The notes below the pieces were generated by a model. The model was not told the DNA's origin, did not search any database, and saw only the letters and a program-made list of their open reading frames with translations. Shown in pieces: positions 1 through 9,237 of a DNA stretch of 57,720 bases. This stretch comes from Alphaproteobacteria bacterium (GTDB taxonomy: Bacteria > Pseudomonadota > Alphaproteobacteria > Micropepsales > Micropepsaceae), in contig PLJH01000010.1 in the NCBI GenBank assembly GCA_003139615.1, forward strand, positions 45,106 through 102,825. Direction: 5' to 3'. A program made the translations under genes and the position numbers. Position 1 is the stretch's first letter; each line of letters begins with the position of its first letter.

Positions 1-441
1 CACAACGGCATCGAATACGGCCTGATGCAGGCTTACGCCGAGGGGTTCGATATCCTGCAGGGCAAAGCGAGCGAGGCCCTGCCCGCCGACGAACGCTTCG
101 ATCTCAATCTCGCCGACATCTCGGAAGTGTGGCGACGCGGCAGCGTGATCTCGTCGTGGCTGCTCGACTTGACGGCGATGTCACTCGCGGAAAACCCGAC
201 GCTCGACAAATTTTCCGGCTTCGTCGACGATTCCGGCGAAGGGCGCTGGACCATCGACGCCGCGCTCGAAGAAGCGGTTCCGGCGAATGTGCTCACTGCC
301 GCGCTTTACACGCGCTTCCGCTCGCGTCAGGAACACACCTTCGGCGAGAAGCTTCTGTCCGCGATGCGCAACAAATTCGGCGGCCATATCGAGGGCCAAC
401 TCGAAGGCGGTTTGAAGAAAACGGACGCACGCAAGACATGA
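1..441 (+). CDS. gnd: 6-phosphogluconate dehydrogenase, C-terminal part (5' end outside window)
   Basis: This is the C-terminal all-helical domain of decarboxylating 6-phosphogluconate dehydrogenase, which oxidises 6-phosphogluconate to ribulose 5-phosphate with release of CO2. The reading frame is open from base 1 and begins inside the conserved HNGIEYG segment, which contributes substrate-binding residues in this family. The rest ([14 protein letters not shown], and a later TRFRSRQ) is typical of the C-terminal dimer-forming domain. About 146 residues are present, so roughly the N-terminal half, including the NADP-binding fold, lies upstream of the window. The stop codon overlaps the start of zwf, so the two oxidative pentose-phosphate genes are almost certainly co-transcribed and translationally coupled. 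Confidence 0.93.
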   Translation, partial: HNGIEYGLMQAYAEGFDILQGKASEALPADERFDLNLADISEVWRRGSVISSWLLDLTAMSLAENPTLDKFSGFVDDSGEGRWTIDAALEEAVPANVLTAALYTRFRSRQEHTFGEKLLSAMRNKFGGHIEGQLEGGLKKTDARKT

Positions 442-1946
442 GCATGTCCCCGGGTTCTCCGAAGCCGCCTCCGTCCTGCGCCATGGTGATTTTCGGCGCC
501 AATGGCGACCTGACCAAACGCCTGGTCGTGCCGGCGCTCTACAATCTGTCGAAATCCGATCTTCTGCCGCCGCAATTCGCGCTGGTGGGCGTCGACCATA
601 ACAATAAGACCGATCAGACCTGGCGCAGCGATCTGCACGACTTTCTGGAACAGCTCTCAGGCAGCGGCGGCGCGAAAATCGAGCAGGCGCCGTGGGACAA
701 ACTCGGCTCCGCAATGTCCTACCTTCCGGGCGACTTCACCGACCCGGCGACGTTTCAGAAACTGCGCCGGCATCTGGATGAGCTGGACGCCAAACAGCAG
801 CTTGGCGGCAATGTGCTGTTCTATTTTGCGACCGCCGACCGCTTCTTCGGGCCCCTGGTCGATGCGCTGGCGCAGGCCGATCTGCTGAAATCCGACAAAG
901 GCTGGCGCCGGGTCGTGATCGAGAAACCGTTCGGCCACGATCTCGAATCGGCGAAGGCGCTGAACACGCGCATCCTCAAAAGCCTTCGCGAAGACCAAGT
1001 CTATCGCATCGATCATTTCCTGGGCAAGGAAACGGTCCAGAACATCATGGCGCTGCGGTTCGCCAATGGCATGTTCGAGCCGATCTGGAACAGGGACCGC
1101 ATCGATCATGTGCAGATCACGGTCGCAGAGACGCTCGGTATCGAAAGCCGCGGCAAATTCTACGAGTCGACCGGTGCGTTGCGCGACATGGTGCCCAATC
1201 ATCTGTTCCAGCTTGTCGCGATGATGGCGATGGAACCACCCACGTCGTTCGATCCCGATGCCGTACGGGCGAAAAAGGCCGAAGTGTTCAAAGCCGTGCA
1301 CCCGCTCGCGCTGACGAATGCGGTTCGCGGCCAATATGGCGCCGGCACGATGGAGGGCAAGCCGGTGCGCGGCTACCGCGAAGAAGACAATGTCGCAAAG
1401 GACTCCTTCGTGGAAACCTTCGTGGCCTTGCGGCTTTCGATCGACAATTGGCGCTGGGCCGGTGTGCCGTTCTATCTGCGCACGGGCAAGCGCCTCGCCA
1501 AGCGCACCACAGAAATCGCCATTCGCTTCCGTGAGGCACCCTACATGCTGTTTCGCGACACGCCGGTGGACGAACTGGGCGCGAACTGGCTGATCCTGCA
1601 AATCCAGCCGGACGAAGGCATCCGGCTGCGGTTCAATGCGAAGCGTCCCGGACCCGAACTCGCGCTTGAAAACGTCGCAATGGACTTCCGCTATTCGGAC
1701 TGGTTCAAGCAGTCGCCTGCCGTAGGTTACGAAACGCTTCTCTACGATTGCTTCACGGGCGATGCGACCTTGTTCCAGCGGGCCGATCAGGTCGAGGCGG
1801 CATGGGCCGCGGTGGAGCCTGTCCTCGACGCGTGGAAGCAAAAGCCCGTCGAAGCGTTCCCCAATTATGCACCGGGCAGCGCCGGGCCGGCATGCGCAGA
1901 TGAACTCCTGAAGCGCGACGGCCGCGCCTGGCGCGCAATCCGTTAA
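438..1946 (+). CDS. zwf: Glucose-6-phosphate 1-dehydrogenase
   Basis: Catalyses the first step of the oxidative pentose-phosphate (and Entner-Doudoroff) route, glucose 6-phosphate to 6-phosphogluconolactone with reduction of NAD(P). The N-terminal nucleotide-binding loop reads [12 protein letters not shown] at about residues 18-29. The family's active-site signature, [10 protein letters not shown], is present near residues 190-200 with its His and Lys. Length is 502 residues, normal for the family. I chose the ATG at 438 because it overlaps the gnd stop as ATGA; the frame stays open upstream to 129, but that stretch lies inside gnd. The order gnd-zwf is followed by carbohydrate genes. No pgl gene for 6-phosphogluconolactonase is visible in the window. 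Confidence 0.96.
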   Translation: MSMSPGSPKPPPSCAMVIFGANGDLTKRLVVPALYNLSKSDLLPPQFALVGVDHNNKTDQTWRSDLHDFLEQLSGSGGAKIEQAPWDKLGSAMSYLPGDFTDPATFQKLRRHLDELDAKQQLGGNVLFYFATADRFFGPLVDALAQADLLKSDKGWRRVVIEKPFGHDLESAKALNTRILKSLREDQVYRIDHFLGKETVQNIMALRFANGMFEPIWNRDRIDHVQITVAETLGIESRGKFYESTGALRDMVPNHLFQLVAMMAMEPPTSFDPDAVRAKKAEVFKAVHPLALTNAVRGQYGAGTMEGKPVRGYREEDNVAKDSFVETFVALRLSIDNWRWAGVPFYLRTGKRLAKRTTEIAIRFREAPYMLFRDTPVDELGANWLILQIQPDEGIRLRFNAKRPGPELALENVAMDFRYSDWFKQSPAVGYETLLYDCFTGDATLFQRADQVEAAWAAVEPVLDAWKQKPVEAFPNYAPGSAGPACADELLKRDGRAWRAIR

Positions 1947-1959
1947 TGGGATTCCGGCC

Positions 1960-2013
1960 GTGGCGGGATTGATCGAAGATTACGGCATGATCGGCGATAT
2001 GCGCGCGGCCGCA
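1960..2013 (+). pseudogene. Head fragment of a GH15 glucoamylase-like gene (deletion remnant)
   Basis: Reading from a GTG at 1960 gives VAGLIEDYGMIGDMRAAA, which resembles the usual N-terminus of bacterial GH15 proteins (IEDY-x-x-IGD-x-x-TAAL). The resemblance stops after about 18 codons. The frame then runs through unrelated residues to a stop near 2047, while the OtsB-like frame begins in another phase. I read this as the first codons of a second GH15 gene whose body was lost in a deletion that fused it to the tail of otsB. The match is short, so the call rests on the motif and on the neighbouring intact GH15 gene. Confidence 0.5.
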
Positions 2014-2021
2014 GCGCGGAA

Positions 2022-2354
2022 TTGGCGCGGCTTGCGGGCAAAAAGCTGAAACCCTTCGAGCCGGAATTCGTCCTGCTGTGCGAAAAGGATATCGTAGAGG
2101 TGAAGTCGGCAGCCTTCAACAAAGAGACGACGTTGCGCAGGCTTCTCGCAGCCCCGCCGTTCGAAGGACGGCGCCCCATTTACTGCGGTGACGACACGAC
2201 CGAGGAAGACGCGTTCAAAACATTGCCCGAATTCGGCGGCTTGGGTGTTTCCGTGGGGCACAGGATGGCGGGAGCAGCTTTTGCCGTTGCTGCCCCGGTC
2301 GATATCCGCAATTGGCTTGCGCGCATCGCAGCTCAAAACGGAGGTACAGCGTGA
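2022..2354 (+). pseudogene. otsB: C-terminal remnant of trehalose-6-phosphate phosphatase (OtsB)
   Basis: About 110 codons match the last part of OtsB, the HAD-family enzyme that removes phosphate from trehalose 6-phosphate. Visible features are the VEVK segment, the conserved Lys region around NKETTLRRLL, and the HAD motif IV region YCGDDTTEEDAF whose acidic residues bind magnesium. The N-terminal part with the nucleophile motif DxDGTL is absent and the only starts are weak (TTG at 2022), against a usual length of about 250 residues. The fragment is probably non-functional. Its stop overlaps the GTG of the next GH15 gene (GTGA), which suggests the ancestral operon order GH15-otsB-GH15. No otsA is present here. 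Confidence 0.75.
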
Positions 2355-4150
2355 AGGACCCGCAGGGACTCGATCTCGCCGTCATCGGCAATGGCCGCAC
2401 TGCGGCGTTGGTGGATTCCGCCGCGCGGCTCGTGTGGTGGTGCGTGCCGCGCTTCGATGGCGACCCTGTCTTCTGCCGCCTCCTGGCGCATGACGAGGAA
2501 AAAGGCTTTTCCGACGTCGTACTCGACGGTCTTGTCGATGCTCAATCGGAATATCTGCGCAACACCGCGATCGTGACGACGGTTCTGACCGCAGAAGACG
2601 GCTCGGCCATCCGGATCACCGACTTCGCGCCGCGCTTTCGCAACGCCGGGCGCATGCTGCGCGCACCGCAACTTATCCGTATCATTGAGCCGGTGGCGGG
2701 TATGCCGCGCATCACGATTCGCTTTCGCCCCGCCTGCAATTACGGCGCTCCCATGCCCAACCGTTCGCTGGGCAGCAATCACATTCGCTATTGGGGCAGC
2801 GAGACGGCCGTCCGGCTCACGACTGACGCATCGCCATCGAACATCGAACGCGAGACGCCTTTTATTCTGACACAAGCGATACATCTCGTGTTCGGCCCGG
2901 ACGAACCGTTTGCCGACGATCTGGAATCTACCTGCCGCGAATTTGCCGAACTCACGCGCGATTATTGGCTCGAATGGGTGCGCAGGCTTGCCGTAGGCTA
3001 CGAGTGGCAAGACGCCGTCATCCGCGCCGCAATCACGCTGAAACTCTGCAGTTTCGAAGAAACCGGAGCCATCGTCGCCGCTTTAACGACATCGATCCCC
3101 GAGGCGCCCGGCTCCGGGCGAAACTGGGACTATCGCTATTGCTGGCTGCGCGACGCCTACTTCGTCGTCAAGGCACTGAACTGCGTCGGCGCGACACGTA
3201 CGATGGAACATTTCGTCGATTACGCGCTCGGCATCGCAGCCACCGGCGCGGAGGATCTGCACCCCGTCTATGGCATCGTTCCATCCGACGCTCTCACCGA
3301 GCGCATCGCTCCCGATCTCAAGGGTTACCAGGGCCATGGTCCTGTGCGCGTCGGCAACGCAGCCGTCGAGCAAGTGCAGCACGATGTCTACGGCAGCGTG
3401 ATCCTCGCGGCGACGCCGATGTTCTTCGACAAGAGATTGCCGCGTCCGGCGGGCGAGGCACAATTCCGGCTCCTTGAAGCATTGGCGGAGAAAGCCGCGA
3501 AGCTCGCGTTCGAGCCCGATGCCGGAATTTGGGAATATCGGGGCCGTAAGCGCGTGCACACGCATTCTGCGGCGATATGCTGGGCGGGATGCAACAGGGT
3601 GGCCGCTGTCGCTGCGCATCTGGGGCTGAGCGATCGCGCCACGCACTGGAATCGTATCGCCGACACGATTCAGGGTGCATTGCTCGAACGCGCGTGGAAT
3701 CACAGGCGCGGCGCGTTCACGGCCGCACCCGGGGTCGACGACCTCGACGCGAGCGTTCTGCTTCTGCCGGAACTGGGTCTGATCGACGCCGGAGACCCTC
3801 GCTTCGTGTCGACCGTGAACGCGATCAACAAGGAACTCCTGCGGGACAAGCATGTCATGCGCTACGCGAGTCGGGATGATTTCGGTTTGCCGGAAACCGC
3901 GTTTCTGGTCTGCCGCTTTTGGCTGATAGATGCGTGGGCACGACTTGGCCGCTTCTCGGAAGCACGAGGCCTGTTTCAGGACGCGTTACGTTACAGAAAT
4001 CGCTACGGACTTCTTTCCGAAGACATTCATCCGCGAACCGGCGCGCTGTGGGGTAATTTTCCGCAGACTTATTCTATGGCCGGACTGATCGCCAGCGCCA
4101 TGCGATTGTCGCGAGGCTGGGAGGAGCGCAATGGGCGCGCCCCGCCATAG
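2351..4150 (+). CDS. GH15-family glycoside hydrolase (glucoamylase/trehalase-like)
   Basis: A cytoplasmic GH15 protein of 599 residues that should hydrolyse alpha-glucosidic bonds with inversion; members next to otsBA genes are often glucoamylase- or trehalase-like. The N-terminal beta-domain signature (GNGRTAALVDS, then WWCVPRFDGDPVFC) is at residues ~10-40. The (alpha/alpha)6 barrel begins around RNWDYRYCWLRDA (~257-269). The region GIWEYRG with HSAAICWAG (~393-415) carries one likely catalytic Glu, and GLLSEDIHP followed by GNFPQTYSMAGL (~550-580) carries the second. The GTG at 2351 overlaps the stop of the otsB remnant and is the natural start, although the frame is open further upstream. 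The actual substrate (trehalose, maltooligosaccharide or glucan) cannot be read from sequence alone. Confidence 0.88.
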   Translation: MKDPQGLDLAVIGNGRTAALVDSAARLVWWCVPRFDGDPVFCRLLAHDEEKGFSDVVLDGLVDAQSEYLRNTAIVTTVLTAEDGSAIRITDFAPRFRNAGRMLRAPQLIRIIEPVAGMPRITIRFRPACNYGAPMPNRSLGSNHIRYWGSETAVRLTTDASPSNIERETPFILTQAIHLVFGPDEPFADDLESTCREFAELTRDYWLEWVRRLAVGYEWQDAVIRAAITLKLCSFEETGAIVAALTTSIPEAPGSGRNWDYRYCWLRDAYFVVKALNCVGATRTMEHFVDYALGIAATGAEDLHPVYGIVPSDALTERIAPDLKGYQGHGPVRVGNAAVEQVQHDVYGSVILAATPMFFDKRLPRPAGEAQFRLLEALAEKAAKLAFEPDAGIWEYRGRKRVHTHSAAICWAGCNRVAAVAAHLGLSDRATHWNRIADTIQGALLERAWNHRRGAFTAAPGVDDLDASVLLLPELGLIDAGDPRFVSTVNAINKELLRDKHVMRYASRDDFGLPETAFLVCRFWLIDAWARLGRFSEARGLFQDALRYRNRYGLLSEDIHPRTGALWGNFPQTYSMAGLIASAMRLSRGWEERNGRAPP

Positions 4151-4183
4151 TATCGGAGTGTGCTGCACCGACCACGGAACGAT

Positions 4184-4912
4184 TCAGCTGTGCAGCGACG
4201 CCACCATGACGGGCCTGTCGTTGTACAATGCGGGATAGATCCGCTTCAGATTCCCAATCTTCGGCTGATCGTTGATGACGATGTAAAGACTGTCGGGATT
4301 GTGGATCAGATAATCCTGATGATAGCCCTCGGCGGGATAGAACGCGGTCAGCCGATCCACGCGGGTCACGATCGGACTGGCGAAGGCATGGGCCTTCTCA
4401 AGCTGGGTGATATAGGCGTCTGCAATGCGCTTCTGCGCGTCGTTCGCCGCAAAGATGTCCGAACGGTATTGCGTACCCGAGTCGGGGCCCTGCCGATTCA
4501 ACTCCGTCGGATCGCTCGCCACGGAAAAATAGACCTTCAGGATCTGTCCATAGGTGACCTGCTTCGGGTCGAAGGTGATCTGCACCGATTCCGCGTGGCC
4601 CGTGTCGCCCGTGCTCACCTGTTCATATTGGGCCGTGTTCTTCTGGCCGCCCGAATAACCGGCCAGCACCTGGCGCACGCCTTTGACGTGTTCGAACACG
4701 CCTTGCATGCCCCAGAAGCAGCCGCCCGACAGGACGGCCGTTTCCGTCGCACCCATGCGCGAATTGTCCAGCACAGGTGCGGGCAATGCGCGTGGCGATT
4801 CATCGGCGCGCGCGCAAGCGGCAGACAGAAGCGGCAGTACCGCACACGCCGCAAGTGCAACAGTCTTCAGGGAATTCGATTTCCGAACGCCCCAATTCCG
4901 AAAGATTGGCAT
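4184..4912 (-). CDS. msrA: Exported peptide-methionine (S)-S-oxide reductase MsrA
   Basis: Reduces the S-epimer of methionine sulfoxide in oxidised proteins. The signature GGCFWG is at residues 63-68 with the catalytic Cys65, followed by GYSGG and GHAESV, both typical of MsrA. Residues 1-35 form an export signal: basic start, hydrophobic core LAACAVLPLLSAAC, then ARA. It could be a Sec signal or a lipoprotein signal at Cys33, but the lipobox is not ideal. After Cys65 there is no further cysteine, so this is a one-Cys form with no C-terminal resolving cysteines. It lies 42 bp downstream of msrB on the same strand, so the two form a periplasmic repair operon. It converges with the GH15 gene, leaving a 33 bp gap. 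Confidence 0.94.
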   Translation of the reverse strand: MPIFRNWGVRKSNSLKTVALAACAVLPLLSAACARADESPRALPAPVLDNSRMGATETAVLSGGCFWGMQGVFEHVKGVRQVLAGYSGGQKNTAQYEQVSTGDTGHAESVQITFDPKQVTYGQILKVYFSVASDPTELNRQGPDSGTQYRSDIFAANDAQKRIADAYITQLEKAHAFASPIVTRVDRLTAFYPAEGYHQDYLIHNPDSLYIVINDQPKIGNLKRIYPALYNDRPVMVASLHS

Positions 4913-4954
4913 CGCTCACTCCTTTTAAGTTGATTTCGTGCCGGCCCGAACGCT

Positions 4955-5509
4955 TTAGGCGCGCTTCGCGAATTTCAATGCCGCGGAATTCATGCAGTAG
5001 CGCAAGCCGGTCGGCTTCGGGCCGTCGTCGAAGACGTGACCGAGATGCGCATCGCAGCGCTTGCACGAAATGGCCGTGCGATCCATGCCGAATGTGCTGT
5101 CGCTCAATTGCGCAACGTTGACCGGCGAAATCGGCTGCCAGAAGCTCGGCCAACCCGTGCCGGAATCGAACTTGGTGTGCGAATCGAAGAGCGCCGTGTC
5201 GCAGCAGATGCAGCGGAACAGGCCGTCGGCCTCCAGGTTCCAATAGGCGCCGGTGAAAGGCTGTTCCGTATCGGCATGCCGTGTCACCTCGAAAGATTCG
5301 GGCGACAGCATCTTCTTCCAGTCGGCTTCGCTTTTGACGATTTTGGGAGCCGTCGCACGACCCAGGCTTTTGCCCGACGGCGCGAAATTCTCGATCGTGA
5401 CCGTCTGCGGTCCGGTTGCCGCTCTCGCCATGCGCGGCAGCGCACCCATTGCCGCCAAAGCAACCAGAGAACCAGCCGAAAGCAGCAATTGCCGCCGCGC
5501 GGTGTTCAT
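4955..5509 (-). CDS. msrB: Exported peptide-methionine (R)-S-oxide reductase MsrB
   Basis: Reduces the R-epimer of methionine sulfoxide. Two CxxC zinc-binding pairs (CICC and CKRC) bracket the FDSGTGWPSFW segment, and the catalytic cysteine sits in RYCMNSAALKF near the C-terminus. The N-terminus MNTARRQLLLSAGSLVALAAMG has a twin-arginine followed by a hydrophobic stretch and AxA, suggesting Tat export of a folded zinc protein. I chose the ATG at 5509 because AGGA lies upstream at a suitable distance and it starts right at the signal peptide; in-frame ATGs at 5527 and 5542 are alternatives. The mature domain is full length. It is paired with msrA downstream. Confidence 0.93.
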   Translation of the reverse strand: MNTARRQLLLSAGSLVALAAMGALPRMARAATGPQTVTIENFAPSGKSLGRATAPKIVKSEADWKKMLSPESFEVTRHADTEQPFTGAYWNLEADGLFRCICCDTALFDSHTKFDSGTGWPSFWQPISPVNVAQLSDSTFGMDRTAISCKRCDAHLGHVFDDGPKPTGLRYCMNSAALKFAKRA

Positions 5510-5704
5510 TCCGCTATCCTTGGCCATAATATTCCGTCCCATCGTGTCGCTCCTGAAGCCGGAACCGAGCCCGGTTCGACTGTAATACGCGCTTGACCTG
5601 CCGGATGTTACGTCAAACGGGCGACAGAAGATCAGTTGGGAGGCGCACTGCCGCAGGGACCGGCAGGATGTTCAAGAGTTTGTGACAATAGAACGCGGCG
5701 CGGC

Positions 5705-7819
5705 TCAGCTCGTCAGCACGACGCCGGTGGCTCGATTCTGGCGCTTCAGGAATCCAAGGGCCGCATCCAGGCCCGGACGGGGCGAGCCGTTCCAACGCGC
5801 CACCAGCAAAACGGTGTCCGCAAAGCCCAGAATTGCGGGGGCCGCATTTGACGACAGCGGACCCGAATCCACGATCACGAGATCGCTGTTCTGGCGAAGA
5901 TGCGCGAGCAGTCGCGCCATTTCAGGCGACGCCCAGACGCGACCCGGATCTGGAAAGCGCTGGGCCGGCGAAAGGACGAAAGCACCGGAGCACGGATCCC
6001 GTGCAAGAGCGCTATTGAGCGGGACACTGCCGCGCAGCGTTTCGAGCAATCCCGCCTGCGGTACACCGATCCCCGCCATAAGCGCGGTCGCAGGGGCTTG
6101 CAGATTGCCGTCGATGATCACGACGCGTTGGCCAAGCTGTGCAGCCGCGCGCGCCAGGGCCAGCGCGACGGTTGTCTTGCCCTCCCGCGGATCGGTGGAG
6201 GTGACGGCAATCACTTTGGGCGGATAGCCATATCCGGAAGATGCAATGCGTTGGACGAGCGCGCGCATCTCGAGCCCGAATTGTCCCATCGGCTGATCGA
6301 CGACGCGATCGGCCGCCCGCAGAGCAAGCGCATTCGGCAATTCCGCCACAACGGGTACGCCGCGCAAGGGCACAGCGACAGGTTTCCGCTGCACGCGCTC
6401 AACCGGCATGTCGAAACGCTCGGCGAGCAAGCCCGCCAGCAATCCCAGCATCAGGCTCATCGGGATTGCGGCGAGCGCGATGAGAAGCTTCGGCGGCGAA
6501 CTTGGCAGAGACGACACCGGTGCGTGCGAAATCACATGCACATCCGGTACCTGGACCGCATCCTGGTCCTGCGCCTCGCGCAAGCGCGTCACGAACGCCT
6601 CATACATGCTGCGCGTGGAGACGGCATTGGCCTCGAGCGACTTGAGTTTCACGCGGGCGAGATTCTGATCGGTCGATTCCGACTCCGTCTGGCGCAAACT
6701 TCCCTCGAGCGACGCCACCTGCGCACGCGCCACCGCCATGTCGTTGGCGGCAGATCCGGCAAGCCGGTCCACTTCCTGCGCGATCTTGGCGTCGAGATCG
6801 CGCTTCTGGGATTGGGCCGCGATCAGTTTCGGATTGCGCGCGCCATATCGCGTCTCGAGCTCGGCCTCGTTCTGAATCACCGTGGCTTGCTGCTCGCGCA
6901 ACGACACGATCAGGGGCGACGACACGATCTGCGAGACATCCGCTACATGGCCCGACTGCATGAGAGACTTGATGCGGTCGTAACTTGCCGTCTTGGCCGC
7001 CAGATCGGCACGCGCCTGGACGAGTTGCGTGTCGATGCCACCCATCTGCTGGTCGATAAGCGGCGCGCCGTCTGCCGTATCATTGAGATGGTTCTCGGCT
7101 TTATAGCGTTGTACGGCAGCCTCGTCGGCCTGTACCTGTTGCGCCAGCAGCCGGATGCGTTGCAGAAGCCATTCGGTCGTCTTGTGCGTCGCGTCGAACT
7201 TGGCGCTCAATTGCTGCTCGACATAGGAATCCACGAGCGCGTTCGTGATCCGCGCCGATTTTACCGGATCGCGTGAGGAAAACGTCACTTCGATCGTGGT
7301 AGAAAGGCCCACGGCGTTGACGGACAGCTTCTTCAGGAAATTGTCGACCGTGTTGTTGAATTGCCGGACCTCGGCATCCGTTTCCGTTTCATTGTCGGGA
7401 AACAGCCAATGAATGGGATTGAGTGCGATCAAGGGCGGCAGCGCGTTGAATTCCGGGTCCTGCATCAGGTCCAGCTTGTCGACGACCTGCGCCGCCAGAT
7501 CGCGGGAGGTCAGCACCTGAACCTGGTTCTGCACGGAGGCCGGATCGGTCGGCATGTCGGACAGGACCGCCGAAAGATCGGTGACGTTGTTCTTGCGAGG
7601 ATCGAGCATCACCATCGCCGACGAAGCGTAGTGCGACGGCCAGAGAACCAGCACCAGCAATGTCAGCGCGAACGCGCCGAGCGCGACATTGCGAATAAGC
7701 CGTCCGCGCGTGCGGGTGACCCGCATCAGGTCGTCGAGCTGAAAACTGTCCCGTCCACGCGCGGCGCCGTCGCCGGAATTGGCGACAGATCTGGTTGCTC
7801 CGCGATAGTCTGTGGACAC
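5705..7819 (-). CDS. Exopolysaccharide chain-length regulator with BY-kinase-like ATPase domain (Wzz/GumC-CpsD type)
   Basis: An inner-membrane co-polymerase fusion of 704 residues that would control polymer length and export. The first membrane helix is at ~41-60, followed by a Wzz domain (PRKNNVTDLSAVLS), a long periplasmic coiled-coil region (~160-400), a GNVR-like stretch and a second helix at ~443-465. The C-terminal P-loop domain has Walker A in STDPREGKTT (~540), a Walker A' strand reading VVIIDGN instead of the usual IDxD, and Walker B in LVIVDSG (~643). The protein stops at GVVLTS with none of the tyrosine-rich tail that BY-kinases autophosphorylate. The GTG at 7819 is preceded by GGAGGG at good spacing; the frame extends upstream to 7933 without clear protein character. 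Confidence 0.88.
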   Translation of the reverse strand: MSTDYRGATRSVANSGDGAARGRDSFQLDDLMRVTRTRGRLIRNVALGAFALTLLVLVLWPSHYASSAMVMLDPRKNNVTDLSAVLSDMPTDPASVQNQVQVLTSRDLAAQVVDKLDLMQDPEFNALPPLIALNPIHWLFPDNETETDAEVRQFNNTVDNFLKKLSVNAVGLSTTIEVTFSSRDPVKSARITNALVDSYVEQQLSAKFDATHKTTEWLLQRIRLLAQQVQADEAAVQRYKAENHLNDTADGAPLIDQQMGGIDTQLVQARADLAAKTASYDRIKSLMQSGHVADVSQIVSSPLIVSLREQQATVIQNEAELETRYGARNPKLIAAQSQKRDLDAKIAQEVDRLAGSAANDMAVARAQVASLEGSLRQTESESTDQNLARVKLKSLEANAVSTRSMYEAFVTRLREAQDQDAVQVPDVHVISHAPVSSLPSSPPKLLIALAAIPMSLMLGLLAGLLAERFDMPVERVQRKPVAVPLRGVPVVAELPNALALRAADRVVDQPMGQFGLEMRALVQRIASSGYGYPPKVIAVTSTDPREGKTTVALALARAAAQLGQRVVIIDGNLQAPATALMAGIGVPQAGLLETLRGSVPLNSALARDPCSGAFVLSPAQRFPDPGRVWASPEMARLLAHLRQNSDLVIVDSGPLSSNAAPAILGFADTVLLVARWNGSPRPGLDAALGFLKRQNRATGVVLTS

Positions 7820-7945
7820 GCAATTCCCTCCGCCTCGGGCGGCTTCCCGCCTTCGAGCGCAATTGAACAGGTTTACCTTGGCGCCGGCTGAGGAAAGGTT
7901 AACGTGATCCTTCCAAAGGGCGCTCAATGCCAAGCAATGGCCGCT

Positions 7946-9088
7946 TTACGCCGCACCGAGTGCTGCATCCATGACGGCAGGATCGTCCCATGGCACATCG
8001 TGATGGCCGGTCTTCAGGTAGGGGCTCGCCGGATTGTGTTTCCACTCGCGCGGAAAGAACACGACGATCTCCTTGTCGATGGCGCGGCGCATGCCGACAG
8101 GTCCGGTCGTCAACGTGGACGCGAGCGCCGAAGGGAGATCGCGGCCGGTGCCGAACGGCAATGTGCCGCCCTGGGTCGTGCGCGGGTTGATCTCAATAAG
8201 GTGCACCGCGCCCGAAGCGTCGCGGATGAAATCGAGCCCATGGATGCCGGATAGCCCGAAGCATTCCGCGGCAGCGCGCGTGGCAGCTGCCATCTCCGGG
8301 CAATCCACTCTGCGAATGACACTGGGCGGTCCGATTGCGCCATGCGTCACGAGCACATCGTAGTAGAGCGCACCCACAACGCCGCCCTCATTCGCGGCAA
8401 AGGCGCTTGCAGCAGGCTGGCCTTCGACGAAACGTTGCACACAGACAGAAGTGGCCGCGGGCTTCAGCGCCGCCAGAAGGAAATGCAGGTCCCGCCGCTT
8501 CGCTGTGCGCGCGACGCTGCGAAGGCGGGACGGCGGACTTGAGAGCTTGCGATAGGCGGCGTGCGCCTCTTCGGGGGTATTGGCGATGACGACACCTTCC
8601 CCGCCCCAGCTTTCGTCCGCTTTCAATACGGCAGGCAGACCGGTCACCGCGAGGCAATCGTCAAGCTGCGCTTCGCTCGTGACGGGCAAAGTATCGGGCA
8701 CGCGAACACCCATCTTGCGCAACGCCGCGAGCGACTCGCTGCGCGAAAGCACGCGCTCGTAATTTTCCGGTTGTCCGATCGAACGCGCGACGAGGGCCGC
8801 AACGGCGGAACCCTGCTCGGCATGGTAAAGGCGGAGTAAATGCCGCACCGCACGGTCATCGCAGGGTACGATCAAATCCGGCGCCGCCCGTGCGATCGCC
8901 TTGCGCAACGAACGCAGCGGAGCCAGAGGGCTATAGATGTGGCTGCCCGAGACATAGCGGCTCGACTGAACGGGGGCACCGTCCGGCGACAGCGCGTAAA
9001 CAGTGCAGCCGGCCGCCGCGAACCCGCCCGCGTAACGCGCGGCCGAGGGCCATTTGAGTGTGGCGTAAAGCAGAATATTGCGCGCCAT
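7946..9088 (-). CDS. ATP-grasp domain ligase of unknown substrate
   Basis: An ATP-grasp enzyme, likely forming an amide, ester or similar bond through an acyl-phosphate. Residues 1-90 look like a Rossmann-type pre-ATP-grasp domain (MARNILLYATLKWPSAARYA, then IVPCDDRAVRHLL). The central lobe has the flexible glycine-rich loop ADESWGGEGVV, and the C-terminal lobe has the metal-binding HLIEINPRTTQGG. I set the start at the ATG at 9088 because the Rossmann fold begins there. The frame is open to ATG 9214, which would add 42 residues of unclear character, so that longer start cannot be excluded. It is divergent from the flavin monooxygenase gene. The substrate is not recognisable; related proteins act on amino acids, peptides and sugar-linked amines. 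Confidence 0.82.
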   Translation of the reverse strand: MARNILLYATLKWPSAARYAGGFAAAGCTVYALSPDGAPVQSSRYVSGSHIYSPLAPLRSLRKAIARAAPDLIVPCDDRAVRHLLRLYHAEQGSAVAALVARSIGQPENYERVLSRSESLAALRKMGVRVPDTLPVTSEAQLDDCLAVTGLPAVLKADESWGGEGVVIANTPEEAHAAYRKLSSPPSRLRSVARTAKRRDLHFLLAALKPAATSVCVQRFVEGQPAASAFAANEGGVVGALYYDVLVTHGAIGPPSVIRRVDCPEMAAATRAAAECFGLSGIHGLDFIRDASGAVHLIEINPRTTQGGTLPFGTGRDLPSALASTLTTGPVGMRRAIDKEIVVFFPREWKHNPASPYLKTGHHDVPWDDPAVMDAALGAA

Positions 9089-9237
9089 GAAAAGGCTCTG
9101 ATCGATCTCGCTGCGGCGCGCTGCACGAACCATACCGGCACAAATATTGAAGATTTCCGCGTCAGATACCGTCTCGAAGGCGAATGACGCTCCGGTTCGG
9201 GACATTTGGTTCAAATTGGAACTTTCAGGAGTCGAAT

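Noticed and set aside
129..437. N-terminal extension of zwf reaching back to 129
   Set aside because: It lies inside gnd, is Arg-rich and unlike the G6PD family, and the ATGA overlap at 438 gives a natural start.
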